Shown one piece after another: positions 14,250-20,579 of a stretch of 20,579 nucleotides of DNA. The translations under genes and the position numbers were made by a program. Positions within the stretch are counted from its first letter, which is position 1, and every line of letters starts with the position of its first letter. Below the pieces are notes generated by a model that was not told where the DNA came from, did not search any database, and was given only the letters and a program-made list of their open reading frames with translations. Source of the stretch: an uncultured Clostridia bacterium (GTDB lineage: Bacteria > Bacillota > Clostridia > Lachnospirales > Lachnospiraceae). The stretch lies in contig CAMJIC010000014.1 in the NCBI GenBank assembly GCA_946405675.1, positions 1 through 20,579 of the forward strand, written 5' to 3'.

Positions 14250-15539
14250 ATGTGGATAGATCATCTTTCTTACTTCTTAGCCGGCATCATGCTGATGCTG
14301 ACGGTGATGGGAATGGTGCTTGCAGGCACCATTCCGGGAATCGAACGGTGGAACAGGCGCTTCTTCCTCTTTCTCTTTACGGCTCTGACTCTGCTGATTA
14401 CCATCACCACGATTGACCTGATCATCTACCGTTCCCCGGGCATCCCCCGGGTGAAAGCCGTGGTCTGGTACCTTGAATCCGTGCTGAACTCGTTTCCGAT
14501 GTTCTTTTTCCCGTTTTTCCTGCTGCACTGCTGCGGGGAACGCTGGCAGGCAAGCCGCCTCATCCATGCGAATCTCCTGCTGTGGATCACCTATTTCGTG
14601 CTGCTTGGAGTCAACCAGTTCACACACCATTTTTACTATGCCGCGCAGGACGGGATGTTCAGCCGCGGCCCCTGGTATCCGCTGGCGATCGCGCCTATGG
14701 ATGTGATGATGCTCCTCAACCTCGCAGGCGTGATCCGAAGGCGGCGCCTTATATCAGGGAAATATTTCCGCATATTCCTGATTTACCTGTTGCCTCTGTC
14801 AGCCGCCATGGTAGTCCATACGTTTCTTTACATTCCCATGTTCTTCTACGTCGGGCTTGTCATCTCCACTTTTTCGATGTTCGCCATCATCCTGATGGAT
14901 CAGGTGGACCAGTATCTGCGTCAAAGCCAGGAGATTGCCGCGCAGCGTGCCCGCATCACGGTGCTGCAGATGCGGCCTCACTTTATCTTCAATACCATGA
15001 TGGCGCTCTACAGCCTCTGCGGGATCAGCCCGGAAAAAGCGCAGAAGGTCATGCTGAATTTCACCACCTATCTCCGGAAGAATTTTTCGGCGATCGCCAG
15101 CGACCATACTATCCCGTTTTCCGAGGAAATCGCCCACGCCCGCGCGTACCTCGCTGTGGAAGAGGCGATGTATGAGGACAGCCTCCTTGTCGAATTCGAC
15201 ACGCCGCACACCCATTTCCGCGTGCCGCCGCTGATCCTGCAGCCCATCGTGGAAAACGCCGTCAAGCATGGAATGGATCCTGACCGCCCGGATCCGCTGC
15301 AGATCACTGTCCGCACAAAGGAGACGGATTCCGGCTGGGAGATCATCGTGGAGGATAATGGCTCCGGTTTCAGAACTCCCGCGGACGACAGCCCTGGTTC
15401 CAGGGCTTCCGCGGACGACGATCCGCATATCGCTCTGGACAATATACGGCAGCGGCTGAAGATGATGTGCGGCGGGAACATCACCATCATGCCCCGCGCA
15501 GAAGGCGGGACGGTCATTCAGGTGACGATCCCAGGCTAA
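14250..15539 (+). CDS. LytS/YehU-type membrane sensor histidine kinase
   Basis: A 429-residue kinase. About seven hydrophobic segments occupy residues 7 to 215. The His-kinase region starts with QMRPHFIFNT (240-249), where His244 is the expected phosphorylated residue of the LytS/YpdA family. The ATP-binding half shows PIVENAVKHG (332-341, N-box) and EDNGSGF (368-374). IALDNIRQRLKMM (394-406) is the end of the lid region. No extracytoplasmic sensor domain is present, so the signal is probably perceived in or at the membrane. A 10-residue tandem duplication (GFRTPADDSP/GSRASADDDP) lies in the ATP lid. The ATG is 2 nt after the regulator stop; AGGAGG lies 15 nt upstream, rather far, so translation is probably coupled. 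An ATG further upstream in this frame would overlap the regulator gene and is unlikely. Confidence 0.9.
   Translation: MWIDHLSYFLAGIMLMLTVMGMVLAGTIPGIERWNRRFFLFLFTALTLLITITTIDLIIYRSPGIPRVKAVVWYLESVLNSFPMFFFPFFLLHCCGERWQASRLIHANLLLWITYFVLLGVNQFTHHFYYAAQDGMFSRGPWYPLAIAPMDVMMLLNLAGVIRRRRLISGKYFRIFLIYLLPLSAAMVVHTFLYIPMFFYVGLVISTFSMFAIILMDQVDQYLRQSQEIAAQRARITVLQMRPHFIFNTMMALYSLCGISPEKAQKVMLNFTTYLRKNFSAIASDHTIPFSEEIAHARAYLAVEEAMYEDSLLVEFDTPHTHFRVPPLILQPIVENAVKHGMDPDRPDPLQITVRTKETDSGWEIIVEDNGSGFRTPADDSPGSRASADDDPHIALDNIRQRLKMMCGGNITIMPRAEGGTVIQVTIPG
15366..15425 (+). repeat. Imperfect 30-bp tandem duplication inside the kinase gene
   Basis: Segments 15366-15395 and 15396-15425 both begin GGTT and share CCGCGGACGAC at the same place. 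They encode the two similar decapeptides between the DNGSGF box and the IALDNIRQRL motif. Confidence 0.7.
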
Positions 15540-15602
15540 GGATCTGCGCAGAAATTACTGCTCATCCTGCCTGTCTTTTTCTCCGATGATACGGTGCGAA
15601 AT

Positions 15603-15667
15603 CCGGTTACATAGTGAGGCGGCAGAAACCATACTGCCGCCAACTGTCAGATCGGCGGCAGCGTAAC
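15603..15667. repeat. Nested inverted repeats after the kinase gene
   Basis: A perfect 8-bp stem GGCGGCAG (15618-15625) with CTGCCGCC (15634-15641) is nested inside GGTTAC (15605-15610) and GTAACC (15662-15667). GGCGGCAG then occurs once more at 15654-15661. No T-run follows, so this is not a standard terminator. Confidence 0.5.
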
Positions 15668-15707
15668 CTGTTGCCGGCACCTGTTCAGGCCGGTATATGA
15701 TAAACAA

Positions 15708-15746
15708 CGGAAGCGTCAGAAGAATCTTCGACGCCTCCGTTTTTTT
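15708..15746 (+). terminator. Intrinsic terminator of the HTH-receiver/kinase operon
   Basis: CGGAAGCGTC (15708-15717) pairs with GACGCCTCCG (15730-15739) with one mismatch. An inner GAAG/CTTC stem lies inside, and seven Ts follow. It lies about 170 nt after the kinase stop and just before the convergent DUF308-like gene. Confidence 0.85.
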
Positions 15747-15777
15747 GCGCGCTTATGATTTTACGCGCTTATAATAC

Positions 15778-16308
15778 TTAAGGAATATAGACGATTGCGG
15801 TTGTCCTGAACGCGGATACGACCCGGTTGATGGCGGAAACGAACATTCCGATGCAGTACATATAAGTCAGGGTGGTCGGTTCCTTCCGGTAGATGAAAGC
15901 AGAGATCAGGAGCAGGATGCAGACCACTCCCATGACTGCCCTGAACTTCCATGACGCGCCCTGCTTCCTGAAATCGAGGGCTCTGACCAGGTCGATCGCT
16001 CCCGAAGCGGCCAGCATCAGCATCAGGTACAGGAAGACCAGGCGCTCCGACCCTCTGTAGGCCGACAGCATGAACACGCCCAGATCCAGAAGGAGTATGC
16101 CCCGGTAGAATACACGCTTTCCGTCTACCATGTGGATGGCCATCGTAAAATAGAAAATCAGTGAATAGATCCCGTAGAAAAGAAGATAAAGACCGACGAC
16201 CAACATGATCATAGGCGTTCCGAACTGCGGCCATGCAAGCATCACACCTGCAAACACGATCATTACCGCGGCGATAATCAGGTTTTTGATCCTGCTCATT
16301 TTGTTCAT
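15778..16308 (-). CDS. DUF308/HdeD-like membrane protein
   Basis: A 176-residue protein with about six hydrophobic segments (roughly 9-25, 31-57, 68-82, 89-108, 122-140 and 147-165). The overall pattern of paired helices resembles the HdeD/DUF308 family, whose E. coli member is linked to acid resistance; here the assignment is by pattern only. The ATG overlaps the TGA of the upstream DUF6765 gene (ATGA), so the two are translationally coupled, and AGAGGA lies about 8 nt upstream. It is the last gene of a three-gene operon running towards the kinase operon terminator. Confidence 0.75.
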   Translation of the reverse strand: MNKMSRIKNLIIAAVMIVFAGVMLAWPQFGTPMIMLVVGLYLLFYGIYSLIFYFTMAIHMVDGKRVFYRGILLLDLGVFMLSAYRGSERLVFLYLMLMLAASGAIDLVRALDFRKQGASWKFRAVMGVVCILLLISAFIYRKEPTTLTYMYCIGMFVSAINRVVSAFRTTAIVYIP

Positions 16309-17462
16309 GTCCGGTTTCCTCTCTTTCTGAATCTCAAAAGCTTCAGGTAATCCTTGATGCCTACATCCTTGCCATCATAATCCAGCGAGTATCCTGCCAG
16401 CATGCTTCCTGATTTGTAGATCCTGTTTGTCACCATGCTCTTATGCGCAAGCGCAGCCAGGGTAAACCGTCCAAGGCCGGTATCATCCTTCTTCTCAGCC
16501 GGGGCGCTCTCGTATTCGCTGCGGAAAGCGTCCACACTGAACTCAGGGATCTCCTGTCCTGACAGCTTCTCTCCGAATGCCTTCCAGTCAGCGCAGGCAT
16601 CTAATTGCCGTTTCTCTATGATCGCGCGGATCTCCTTCTCATAGGGCGCCGCGGTTTCAAAGGCATATACACCGGTTTCAAAGGCTCCGCCTTCCCCGCG
16701 CAGATTCTTCATGGCATAGATCATCTGGCAGAATGCATGATAATAATCATCCGGATTATCTTTGTAGATGAAATGATTGTCATTCCATGCCGGCATGAAC
16801 TTATACCGGATGAAGCTGTAGTCCGGAAGATGCCCTGCCCGTCCGTGCCCCAGGTTCATGATGAAGGACTCACTGTCCGCCCCCAGGCTATTGATGTAGC
16901 TGCACTTCTCGATGCTCTCTCCGGGCGTATGCTTGAAATTCACGGGCCGCTCCGTCCACTCCCCGTTCTCTTCCAGAATCTCATAGAAGAAGCTGTTGGT
17001 GTTGTTGATCACCACCGAGGGGGTTCCCGCGAAGTACCTGTGCGCCCAGGTATCAGCAAGGATATGCATCGCCATGCCGACGCCCTCAAGGCTTTTCCCC
17101 CTGACCAGATTGACCGTCTCTTTGAGCAGCTCTCCGTTCGGATTGCAGATCAGGCGGTACTTGTCCTTATAGCGGTTCCCGCCCTTCTTTACATCCGCGT
17201 TCAGGTCATAGGGAAGGAAATGGAAGGATGCCCATATGCGGGTAATGTCCTGCAGCCCGATGGGATCCGTATTCGCATCGGCCATCTCAATCGCCGTCTG
17301 TGTCGTGGCTGCCGAGACCGGTGCCTTCACCCCGGCAAGGAAGGTCCGGGTACAGTTATCCGGAAACTGGGCGCTGTAGCAGACCTTCAGGCTCTCTTCA
17401 TGAGAATACCCTGCCAGGTAAGCGGCACAGTAGGTCGCGTAATAATGAAAATCCAATTGCAT
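16305..17462 (-). CDS. DUF6765-type protein with HxxxDxxxH motif
   Basis: A 385-residue soluble protein whose start MQLDFHYYATYCAAYLAGYS and later motif HILADTWAHRYFAG (133-146) are typical of the family I know as DUF6765. The motif gives His133, Asp137 and His141. Together with His6, Asp35 and possibly His81 these could bind metal, as in zinc-dependent phospholipase C or S1/P1-type all-helical enzymes. That relation is inferred and the substrate is unknown. No signal peptide or membrane helix is seen, so it is probably cytoplasmic. GGGGAGGG lies 8 nt before the ATG, inside the last codons of the upstream gene, and the next gene overlaps by 4 nt. Its membrane-protein neighbours suggest a role in lipid or envelope metabolism. 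Confidence 0.75.
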   Translation of the reverse strand: MQLDFHYYATYCAAYLAGYSHEESLKVCYSAQFPDNCTRTFLAGVKAPVSAATTQTAIEMADANTDPIGLQDITRIWASFHFLPYDLNADVKKGGNRYKDKYRLICNPNGELLKETVNLVRGKSLEGVGMAMHILADTWAHRYFAGTPSVVINNTNSFFYEILEENGEWTERPVNFKHTPGESIEKCSYINSLGADSESFIMNLGHGRAGHLPDYSFIRYKFMPAWNDNHFIYKDNPDDYYHAFCQMIYAMKNLRGEGGAFETGVYAFETAAPYEKEIRAIIEKRQLDACADWKAFGEKLSGQEIPEFSVDAFRSEYESAPAEKKDDTGLGRFTLAALAHKSMVTNRIYKSGSMLAGYSLDYDGKDVGIKDYLKLLRFRKRGNRT

Positions 17463-17465
17463 CTG

Positions 17466-17963
17466 TCAATCCCTCCCCATCTCTTCTTCAATCTGTCTCA
17501 CCTTCTTCGCTGAGAATACCAGATCCAGTGCGGCATACAAAGCGGTCGCTTCCACTGCCAGGGTAACGATTGGGTAGACCGGGCCATACAGCCTGCAGGC
17601 ACCCGGAAATTCAAACAGTATGTATATCACCCAGACCACGGATAAAGCGGCAATAATGATCCCAAGAACAAGGTACGGCCTCTTCTTCTTATTCCTGCCC
17701 AGAGCTTCCCGCCTTGCGGACAGGCCGACATAGAGCTTGAGAACCAGGTCAATGAGGCTCACAGTCATCAGCACAGAAACGATCGGCATCAGCGCCTTGG
17801 TATCTGCCCGGGTACTGAGTTCGTTATCGATCTCGACGATGGACCGAAGCACCGTCCACAGGGCAAAGAGCACCATCGCGCCTCCGCTTGCCATGAGCGA
17901 GCTCCTGTACTTCAGCAGGCGCACACTCTCCGGGTTCTGGGTTGTCAGTTGTTCCTTTGTCAT
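17466..17963 (-). CDS. Four-helix membrane protein, first gene of DUF6765 operon
   Basis: A 165-residue protein with about four membrane segments: SLMASGGAMVLFALWTVL, ALMPIVSVLMTVSLIDLVLK, PYLVLGIIIAALSVVWVIYI and YPIVTLAVEATALYAALDLV. Basic loops separate them and the C-terminus is charged. I do not recognise the family. The start is the ATG at 17963, since AAGGAGGG lies 10 nt upstream; an ATG at 17996 lacks a site close enough. Only 3 nt separate its stop from the next gene. It is divergent from HTH-receiver gene 2 across 292 bp, so that regulator may control it. Confidence 0.75.
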   Translation of the reverse strand: MTKEQLTTQNPESVRLLKYRSSLMASGGAMVLFALWTVLRSIVEIDNELSTRADTKALMPIVSVLMTVSLIDLVLKLYVGLSARREALGRNKKKRPYLVLGIIIAALSVVWVIYILFEFPGACRLYGPVYPIVTLAVEATALYAALDLVFSAKKVRQIEEEMGRD

Positions 17964-18150
17964 AACATTGTCGCCCTCCTTTTCGCGATTGTCCATGAAT
18001 CTGCTGCATCATACCTCCTGCAGGTTCGGCTCTTCCGGCCTCAGAAGGATCTGAAATGGATCATGTCCTGAAAAAACAATCAAATACTATTTTACTCAGA
18101 AAATCGTTTAAAATCCATATGATTTTTGCAAATCGCCTCTCTTGTTACAG

Positions 18151-18191
18151 GGTACACCCACCGGCCGGACCGCTGGCAGGGACGTGACCTG
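18151..18191 (-). repeat. Family A repeat, single copy between divergent genes
   Basis: On the minus strand this reads CAGGTCACGTCCCTGCC then AGCGGTCCGGCCGGTGGG, followed by TGTACC. It matches the arms of the 2114-2399 element with few changes. It lies between the DUF6765 operon and HTH-receiver gene 2, just upstream of the predicted -35 of the latter. Outside it, GCTGCAAGTAAC (18209-18220) pairs imperfectly with the repeat's GTGACCTG end, as in the 19781-19846 copy. Confidence 0.7.
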
Positions 18192-18201
18192 TAAACCTCG
18201 C

Positions 18202-18231
18202 TTGCCCGGCTGCAAGTAACACATGTATAAT
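18202..18231 (+). promoter_or_regulatory. Predicted promoter of HTH-receiver gene 2
   Basis: TTGCCC (18202-18207), an 18-nt spacer and a perfect TATAAT (18226-18231). Transcription would start near 18238, only about 18 nt before the start codon. GGGAGGG (18241-18247) is the ribosome site, 8 nt from the ATG. Confidence 0.65.
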
Positions 18232-18255
18232 GAAATTGATGGGAGGGACTGAAAG

Positions 18256-18840
18256 ATGAGCATAGCATTTGCGCAAATCCTGAAAAGGCTGAGAATGGAA
18301 AAGGGGCTTTCCCAGAATGAGATGGCGGAGCGCATAGGTGTATCCCGTCCCACGGTTGCACGGTGGGAGAACGGCAGCCGGCTGCCGGATACGGCGATGA
18401 TCATCCACATCTCAAGGTGCCTGAATGTGGACACGGAGTCTCTGCTTTCGGTTGCGACAAAGAGCGATGAATCCCCCAATGTCATCATGGTGGACGACCG
18501 GAAGGTCATCCTGACCGGCGGACTTCCCGTTCTGAAAGCGGCGATGCCGCATGCTTTGGTCACCGGATTTACCCGGCCGGCGAAGGCCATCGAATACGCG
18601 AAGGCGAACCGCGTCGCACTGGCTTTCCTGGACATTGAGATGGGGAAGCTGAGCGGGCTGGAGGTCTGCCGCACGCTGCTGGAGATCAACCCGCACACGA
18701 ATGTCGTGTATCTTACCGCTTACAGTGATTATGCCCTTGATGCCTGGGGTACCGGCGCCAGCGGATATATGCTCAAGCCGCTCACGCCGGAGGGCGTGCA
18801 GGCGCAGCTGAAAAAGCTGCGGTATCCCTTTCCCCTGTAG
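18256..18840 (+). CDS. HTH-receiver response regulator (inverted domain order), paralogue 2
   Basis: A 194-residue paralogue of the regulator at 13648. By ungapped hand count 119 of 194 positions are identical (about 61%). The N-terminal Cro/C1 HTH covers about 4-66 with VSRPTVARWENGSRLPD. The C-terminal receiver has Asp80-Asp81, phospho-acceptor Asp126 in FLDIEMG, Thr154 in YLTAY and Lys174 in MLKPL, then ends at KKLRYPFPL. All receiver catalytic residues are present, so it should be phosphorylatable, yet no kinase gene is adjacent. It may be served by the kinase at 14250 or by another elsewhere. It is divergent from the DUF6765 operon and likely regulates it (inference). A terminator-like hairpin follows about 50 bp after the stop. 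Confidence 0.9.
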   Translation: MSIAFAQILKRLRMEKGLSQNEMAERIGVSRPTVARWENGSRLPDTAMIIHISRCLNVDTESLLSVATKSDESPNVIMVDDRKVILTGGLPVLKAAMPHALVTGFTRPAKAIEYAKANRVALAFLDIEMGKLSGLEVCRTLLEINPHTNVVYLTAYSDYALDAWGTGASGYMLKPLTPEGVQAQLKKLRYPFPL

Positions 18841-18887
18841 CGTCCCGGCGAAGCATATCACCAGAGAATTCATGCGCAGAACAACAG

Positions 18888-18918
18888 AATAACGCCCGTG
18901 GATTGCGCGGGCGTTATT
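18888..18918 (+). terminator. Terminator-like hairpin after HTH-receiver gene 2
   Basis: AATAACGCCCG (18888-18898) and CGGGCGTTATT (18908-18918) form a perfect 11-bp stem with a 9-nt loop. The downstream sequence CATTGAAAA lacks a long T-run, so termination relies on the stem and its own TTATT end. Confidence 0.6.
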
Positions 18919-18954
18919 CATTGAAAAATCTCCCGGCCATGTGGGCGATTCTCA

Positions 18955-19040
18955 TAAGACAGTTTTGATGAACTGATGAAACAGGAAACGGCATGACCCG
19001 ATAGCCATGCCGTCCCTGAAAAAAATATAAAACTGTCTTA
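18955..19040. repeat. Nested 86-nt stem-loop
   Basis: Outer arms TAAGACAGTTTT (18955-18966) and AAAACTGTCTTA (19029-19040) are perfectly complementary over 12 bp. Inside, CAGG and ACGGCATG (18982-18995) pair with CATGCCGT and CCTG (19006-19018). It lies in the convergent gap between HTH-receiver gene 2 and the HdeD-like gene. It could be a terminator complex, a small mobile palindrome or a structured RNA. Confidence 0.6.
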
Positions 19041-19044
19041 CGAT

Positions 19045-19061
19045 CCCCGCCCATGCCGGGG
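19045..19061. terminator. Small GC hairpin after the HdeD-like gene
   Basis: CCCCG (19045-19049) pairs with CGGGG (19057-19061) around a 7-nt loop. It lies about 20 bp past the stop of the minus-strand HdeD-like gene. No clear U-tract follows on the minus strand, so this is only a weak terminator call. Confidence 0.35.
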
Positions 19062-19082
19062 GATTCATTTTGCTCTAGTCCA

Positions 19083-19601
19083 TTATTCTCCGTCAGCGTC
19101 AGATCCGAACGCCATTCCAAGCGCGATCAGGCTGATGCCGCCTTCGATGAACAGAAGGCCGATCAGGATGCCGGCTGTCAGTGCGGTTACCATCGGGTTC
19201 ACGCAGCAGATGATGCCGACGATCACGGCCAGGATGCCGACGATCAGTCCCCAGAACCAGTTCGGGTTCGAGGACTTCTCCTTGAATGCAAGCACGATCT
19301 GGACAACACCCTGTACAAGGAACCAGCATGCGATGATAACAAGGATCAGGCTGTCAAACACAAGCGTGCTGCCGGGTCTGAAAAGGGCGATCAGACCAAC
19401 GATGACCGCAAGGATGTTCAGGATCCATTCCAGTGCGTCAGCCTTATGGCTGATGCAGCGGATGATTCCGGCAATTCCGTATACAAGCAGCAGGATTCCA
19501 AGGATGTATCCGGTTGCCAGAAAAGTGGCAAGGGGAGTAAACATCAATGAAAAGCCGCCGATCACCAGCAGCACACCCAGGATAACAGAAATAATACCCA
19601 T
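19083..19601 (-). CDS. HdeD family (DUF308) membrane protein
   Basis: A 172-residue integral membrane protein built from three repeated two-helix units, the arrangement of HdeD/DUF308. Segments include SVILGVLLVIGGFSLMF, ATGYILGILLLVYGIAGII, WILNILAVIVGLIALF, LVIIACWFLVQGVVQIVLAF, WGLIVGILAVIVGIICCVN and AGILIGLLFIEGGISLIAL. HdeD in E. coli is linked to acid stress; a general envelope stress role here is inferred. The start is the ATG at 19601, which begins MGIISVILG directly before the first helix. A GAGAGG site lies about 11 nt upstream. An in-frame TTG at 19643 is unlikely. It is convergent with HTH-receiver gene 2. Confidence 0.85.
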   Translation of the reverse strand: MGIISVILGVLLVIGGFSLMFTPLATFLATGYILGILLLVYGIAGIIRCISHKADALEWILNILAVIVGLIALFRPGSTLVFDSLILVIIACWFLVQGVVQIVLAFKEKSSNPNWFWGLIVGILAVIVGIICCVNPMVTALTAGILIGLLFIEGGISLIALGMAFGSDADGE

Positions 19602-19780
19602 TTGAAAAAATACCTCTCTTTCGCTTCTATTTTTCACGATCAATAGTTTCTGCCTGCCGTATCTTCTCCCCTGGATTCATCATTCTGTCTCCCACCGAAA
19701 TTCCCGGGGATACGCAAGCAGGGACTATTCTACTCGAAAATGCTTTTTAAATAAAGTGCAATTGTAAAAAAAGTTTCTGC

Positions 19781-19846
19781 GGGCGTGACCTGCAGCAGCA
19801 AGTCACGCCTCCGCCAGCGGGCCGGCCTGTGGGTGTGCCCCCTCCT
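19781..19846 (+). repeat. Family A repeat copy abutting a stop codon
   Basis: GCAAGTCACGCC at 19798, CCAGCGGGCCGGCCTG and TGGGTGTGCC match the left arm of the 2114-2399 element, with about three differences in 42. It is preceded by GGCGTGAC (19782-19789), which pairs with GTCACGCC (19802-19809) to form an 8-bp hairpin. The following CCCCCTCCT, also present after the left arm at 2155, reaches the TGA of the minus-strand gene at 19846-19848. Confidence 0.75.
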
Positions 19847-20579
19847 CACAGCCTCAGCTTTCTCCAGTCATAATCAATGTTGAAAATCTGATTCATGACC
19901 CAGAGCAGCCCGATCAGGACTGCGATGGGGAGGACACAGGTTGTCACGATCATCAAGACGAAGGCATCGATCAGGCTGTTCAGCATGTCTGCCGCCATCT
20001 GCGGAACCTGAGGCACCATCTCGGCCATGGCCTTTGCCTGTTCTCCTGCTTCGATCACTCTGTCGAGTGCCTTGGATGCTTTGTCTGAGAGCTCACGGGT
20101 CGCTGCAGTTGCTGCATCCACAGCCTTTCCGGTGACTTTCGATGCTTCATCCACGACAGTGGCAGCGCCGCCGGTGATGTAATTCCACGCCTGCTCGTAC
20201 CAGGGCTTCTTTCTCTTCGGCTTTTTGTCAGAGATTTTCACCGTATCCTCTGACTTTGCCGGGGTCTTTGCATCAGCCTTGGTTTCTGTCTGCGGCTGCG
20301 TCATTGCTTCGGTCTGCAGCGCAGCCGATCCGGCCGCATCTTCGGTTTCCCGGGCGTTACCGCCCGCAGATGCGGTTCCCTGCACGGCTGTGCCGCTCAT
20401 CCCCGGCATCACGATACCGCTTTCATTGTAGCGGAACGCGTCCTCAATCTCCTGGGACTGCTGCAGGCTCTGGTTCACTGCCTCCTCATAGGGCTTGTCC
20501 GCAAGCCTGGTGATCCTGAGGGTCACAGGCACCAGCATATAAACCACGATTCCTGCAATTGCCAGCCGGATACCGATCT
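19846..20579 (-). CDS. Membrane protein with Ala-rich helical segment, N-terminus outside window
   Basis: The frame is open to the window edge. The first visible residues IGIRLAIAGIVVYMLVPVTL form a hydrophobic segment, so the true start lies upstream; a GTG at 20547 inside that helix is not credible as a start. After the helix come a Gln/Glu-rich stretch (SLQQSQEIEDAF) and a low-complexity linker with many Thr, Gln, Ala and Lys. A basic KKPKRKKPWYEQAW patch and an amphipathic Ala/Lys helix (VTGKAVDAATAATRELSDK) follow. A final membrane segment (VLMIVTTCVLPIAVLIGLLWVM) is followed by a short C-terminal tail. No family was recognised. The amphipathic part could contact a membrane surface. Confidence 0.7.
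   Translation of the reverse strand, partial: IGIRLAIAGIVVYMLVPVTLRITRLADKPYEEAVNQSLQQSQEIEDAFRYNESGIVMPGMSGTAVQGTASAGGNARETEDAAGSAALQTEAMTQPQTETKADAKTPAKSEDTVKISDKKPKRKKPWYEQAWNYITGGAATVVDEASKVTGKAVDAATAATRELSDKASKALDRVIEAGEQAKAMAEMVPQVPQMAADMLNSLIDAFVLMIVTTCVLPIAVLIGLLWVMNQIFNIDYDWRKLRL

Noticed and set aside
17824..18012. Start codon with AGGAGG directly upstream, in another frame over the 4-TM gene
   Set aside because: The spacing between AGGAGG and the ATG is only 1-4 nt and the frame overlaps the supported gene; the translation has no features.
19627..19683. 18-codon open frame upstream of the HdeD-like gene, with GGGAG a few nt before its ATG
   Set aside because: Too short to judge without conservation; no attenuator-type codons or following terminator, so it is not listed as a gene.

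Overview
The window looks like a chromosomal stretch from a moderately high-GC member of the Clostridia, most likely a Lachnospiraceae-type gut or rumen bacterium. This rests on AGGAGG-type ribosome sites, the gene families present (a receiver-SARP response regulator, LytS-type kinase, HdeD/DUF308 and DUF6765 proteins) and many small palindromic repeats between genes. The genus is an inference from family content; no rRNA or tRNA is present to confirm it.

Layout. (1) Positions 1-3096, minus strand: an amino-sugar cluster with a stand-alone GlmU-type acetyltransferase-like left-handed beta-helix protein, glucosamine-6-phosphate deaminase (nagB) and phosphoglucosamine mutase (glmM, cut by the window edge). 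All three act at or next to the glucosamine-phosphate branch point. A 286-bp palindromic element sits between the first two. (2) 3722-6328, minus: an adenylate-forming enzyme (acyl-CoA synthetase-like) fused in frame to a charged, phasin-like tail. The tail carries its own strong ribosome site and start codon. (3) 6460-13219, minus: a receiver-SARP response regulator, two multi-spanning membrane proteins of unknown function, and a 990-residue MscS-family channel with two large predicted extracytoplasmic sensor regions. (4) 13648-15539, plus: a two-component pair made of an HTH-receiver protein with inverted domain order and a LytS/YehU-type membrane histidine kinase. (5) 15778-17963, minus: a tightly coupled three-gene operon (4-TM protein, DUF6765 protein with an HxxxDxxxH motif, DUF308-like membrane protein). 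It is divergent from (6) 18256-18840, plus: a second HTH-receiver protein, about 61% identical to the first and without an adjacent kinase. (7) 19083-20579, minus: an HdeD-like membrane protein and the 3' part of a membrane protein with an Ala-rich helical segment.

How it may fit together (inference). Regions 3 to 7 look like an envelope-sensing neighbourhood: two HTH-receiver regulators, one SARP regulator and one kinase lie among membrane proteins, including a channel with sensor domains. The two HTH-receiver proteins share nearly the same DNA-binding core, so they may recognise similar operators. The first is paired with a kinase; the second is placed to control the divergent DUF6765 operon. 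I consider the HTH-receiver family, the sensor-MscS channel and the internally initiated AMP-ligase tail to be the most novel items.

Non-coding DNA is rich in structure. At least two intergenic repeat families are present in several copies each. Other structures are a 34-nt near-perfect palindrome, a pyrimidine tract next to a promoter, nested stem-loops and two 30-bp tandem duplications inside genes.
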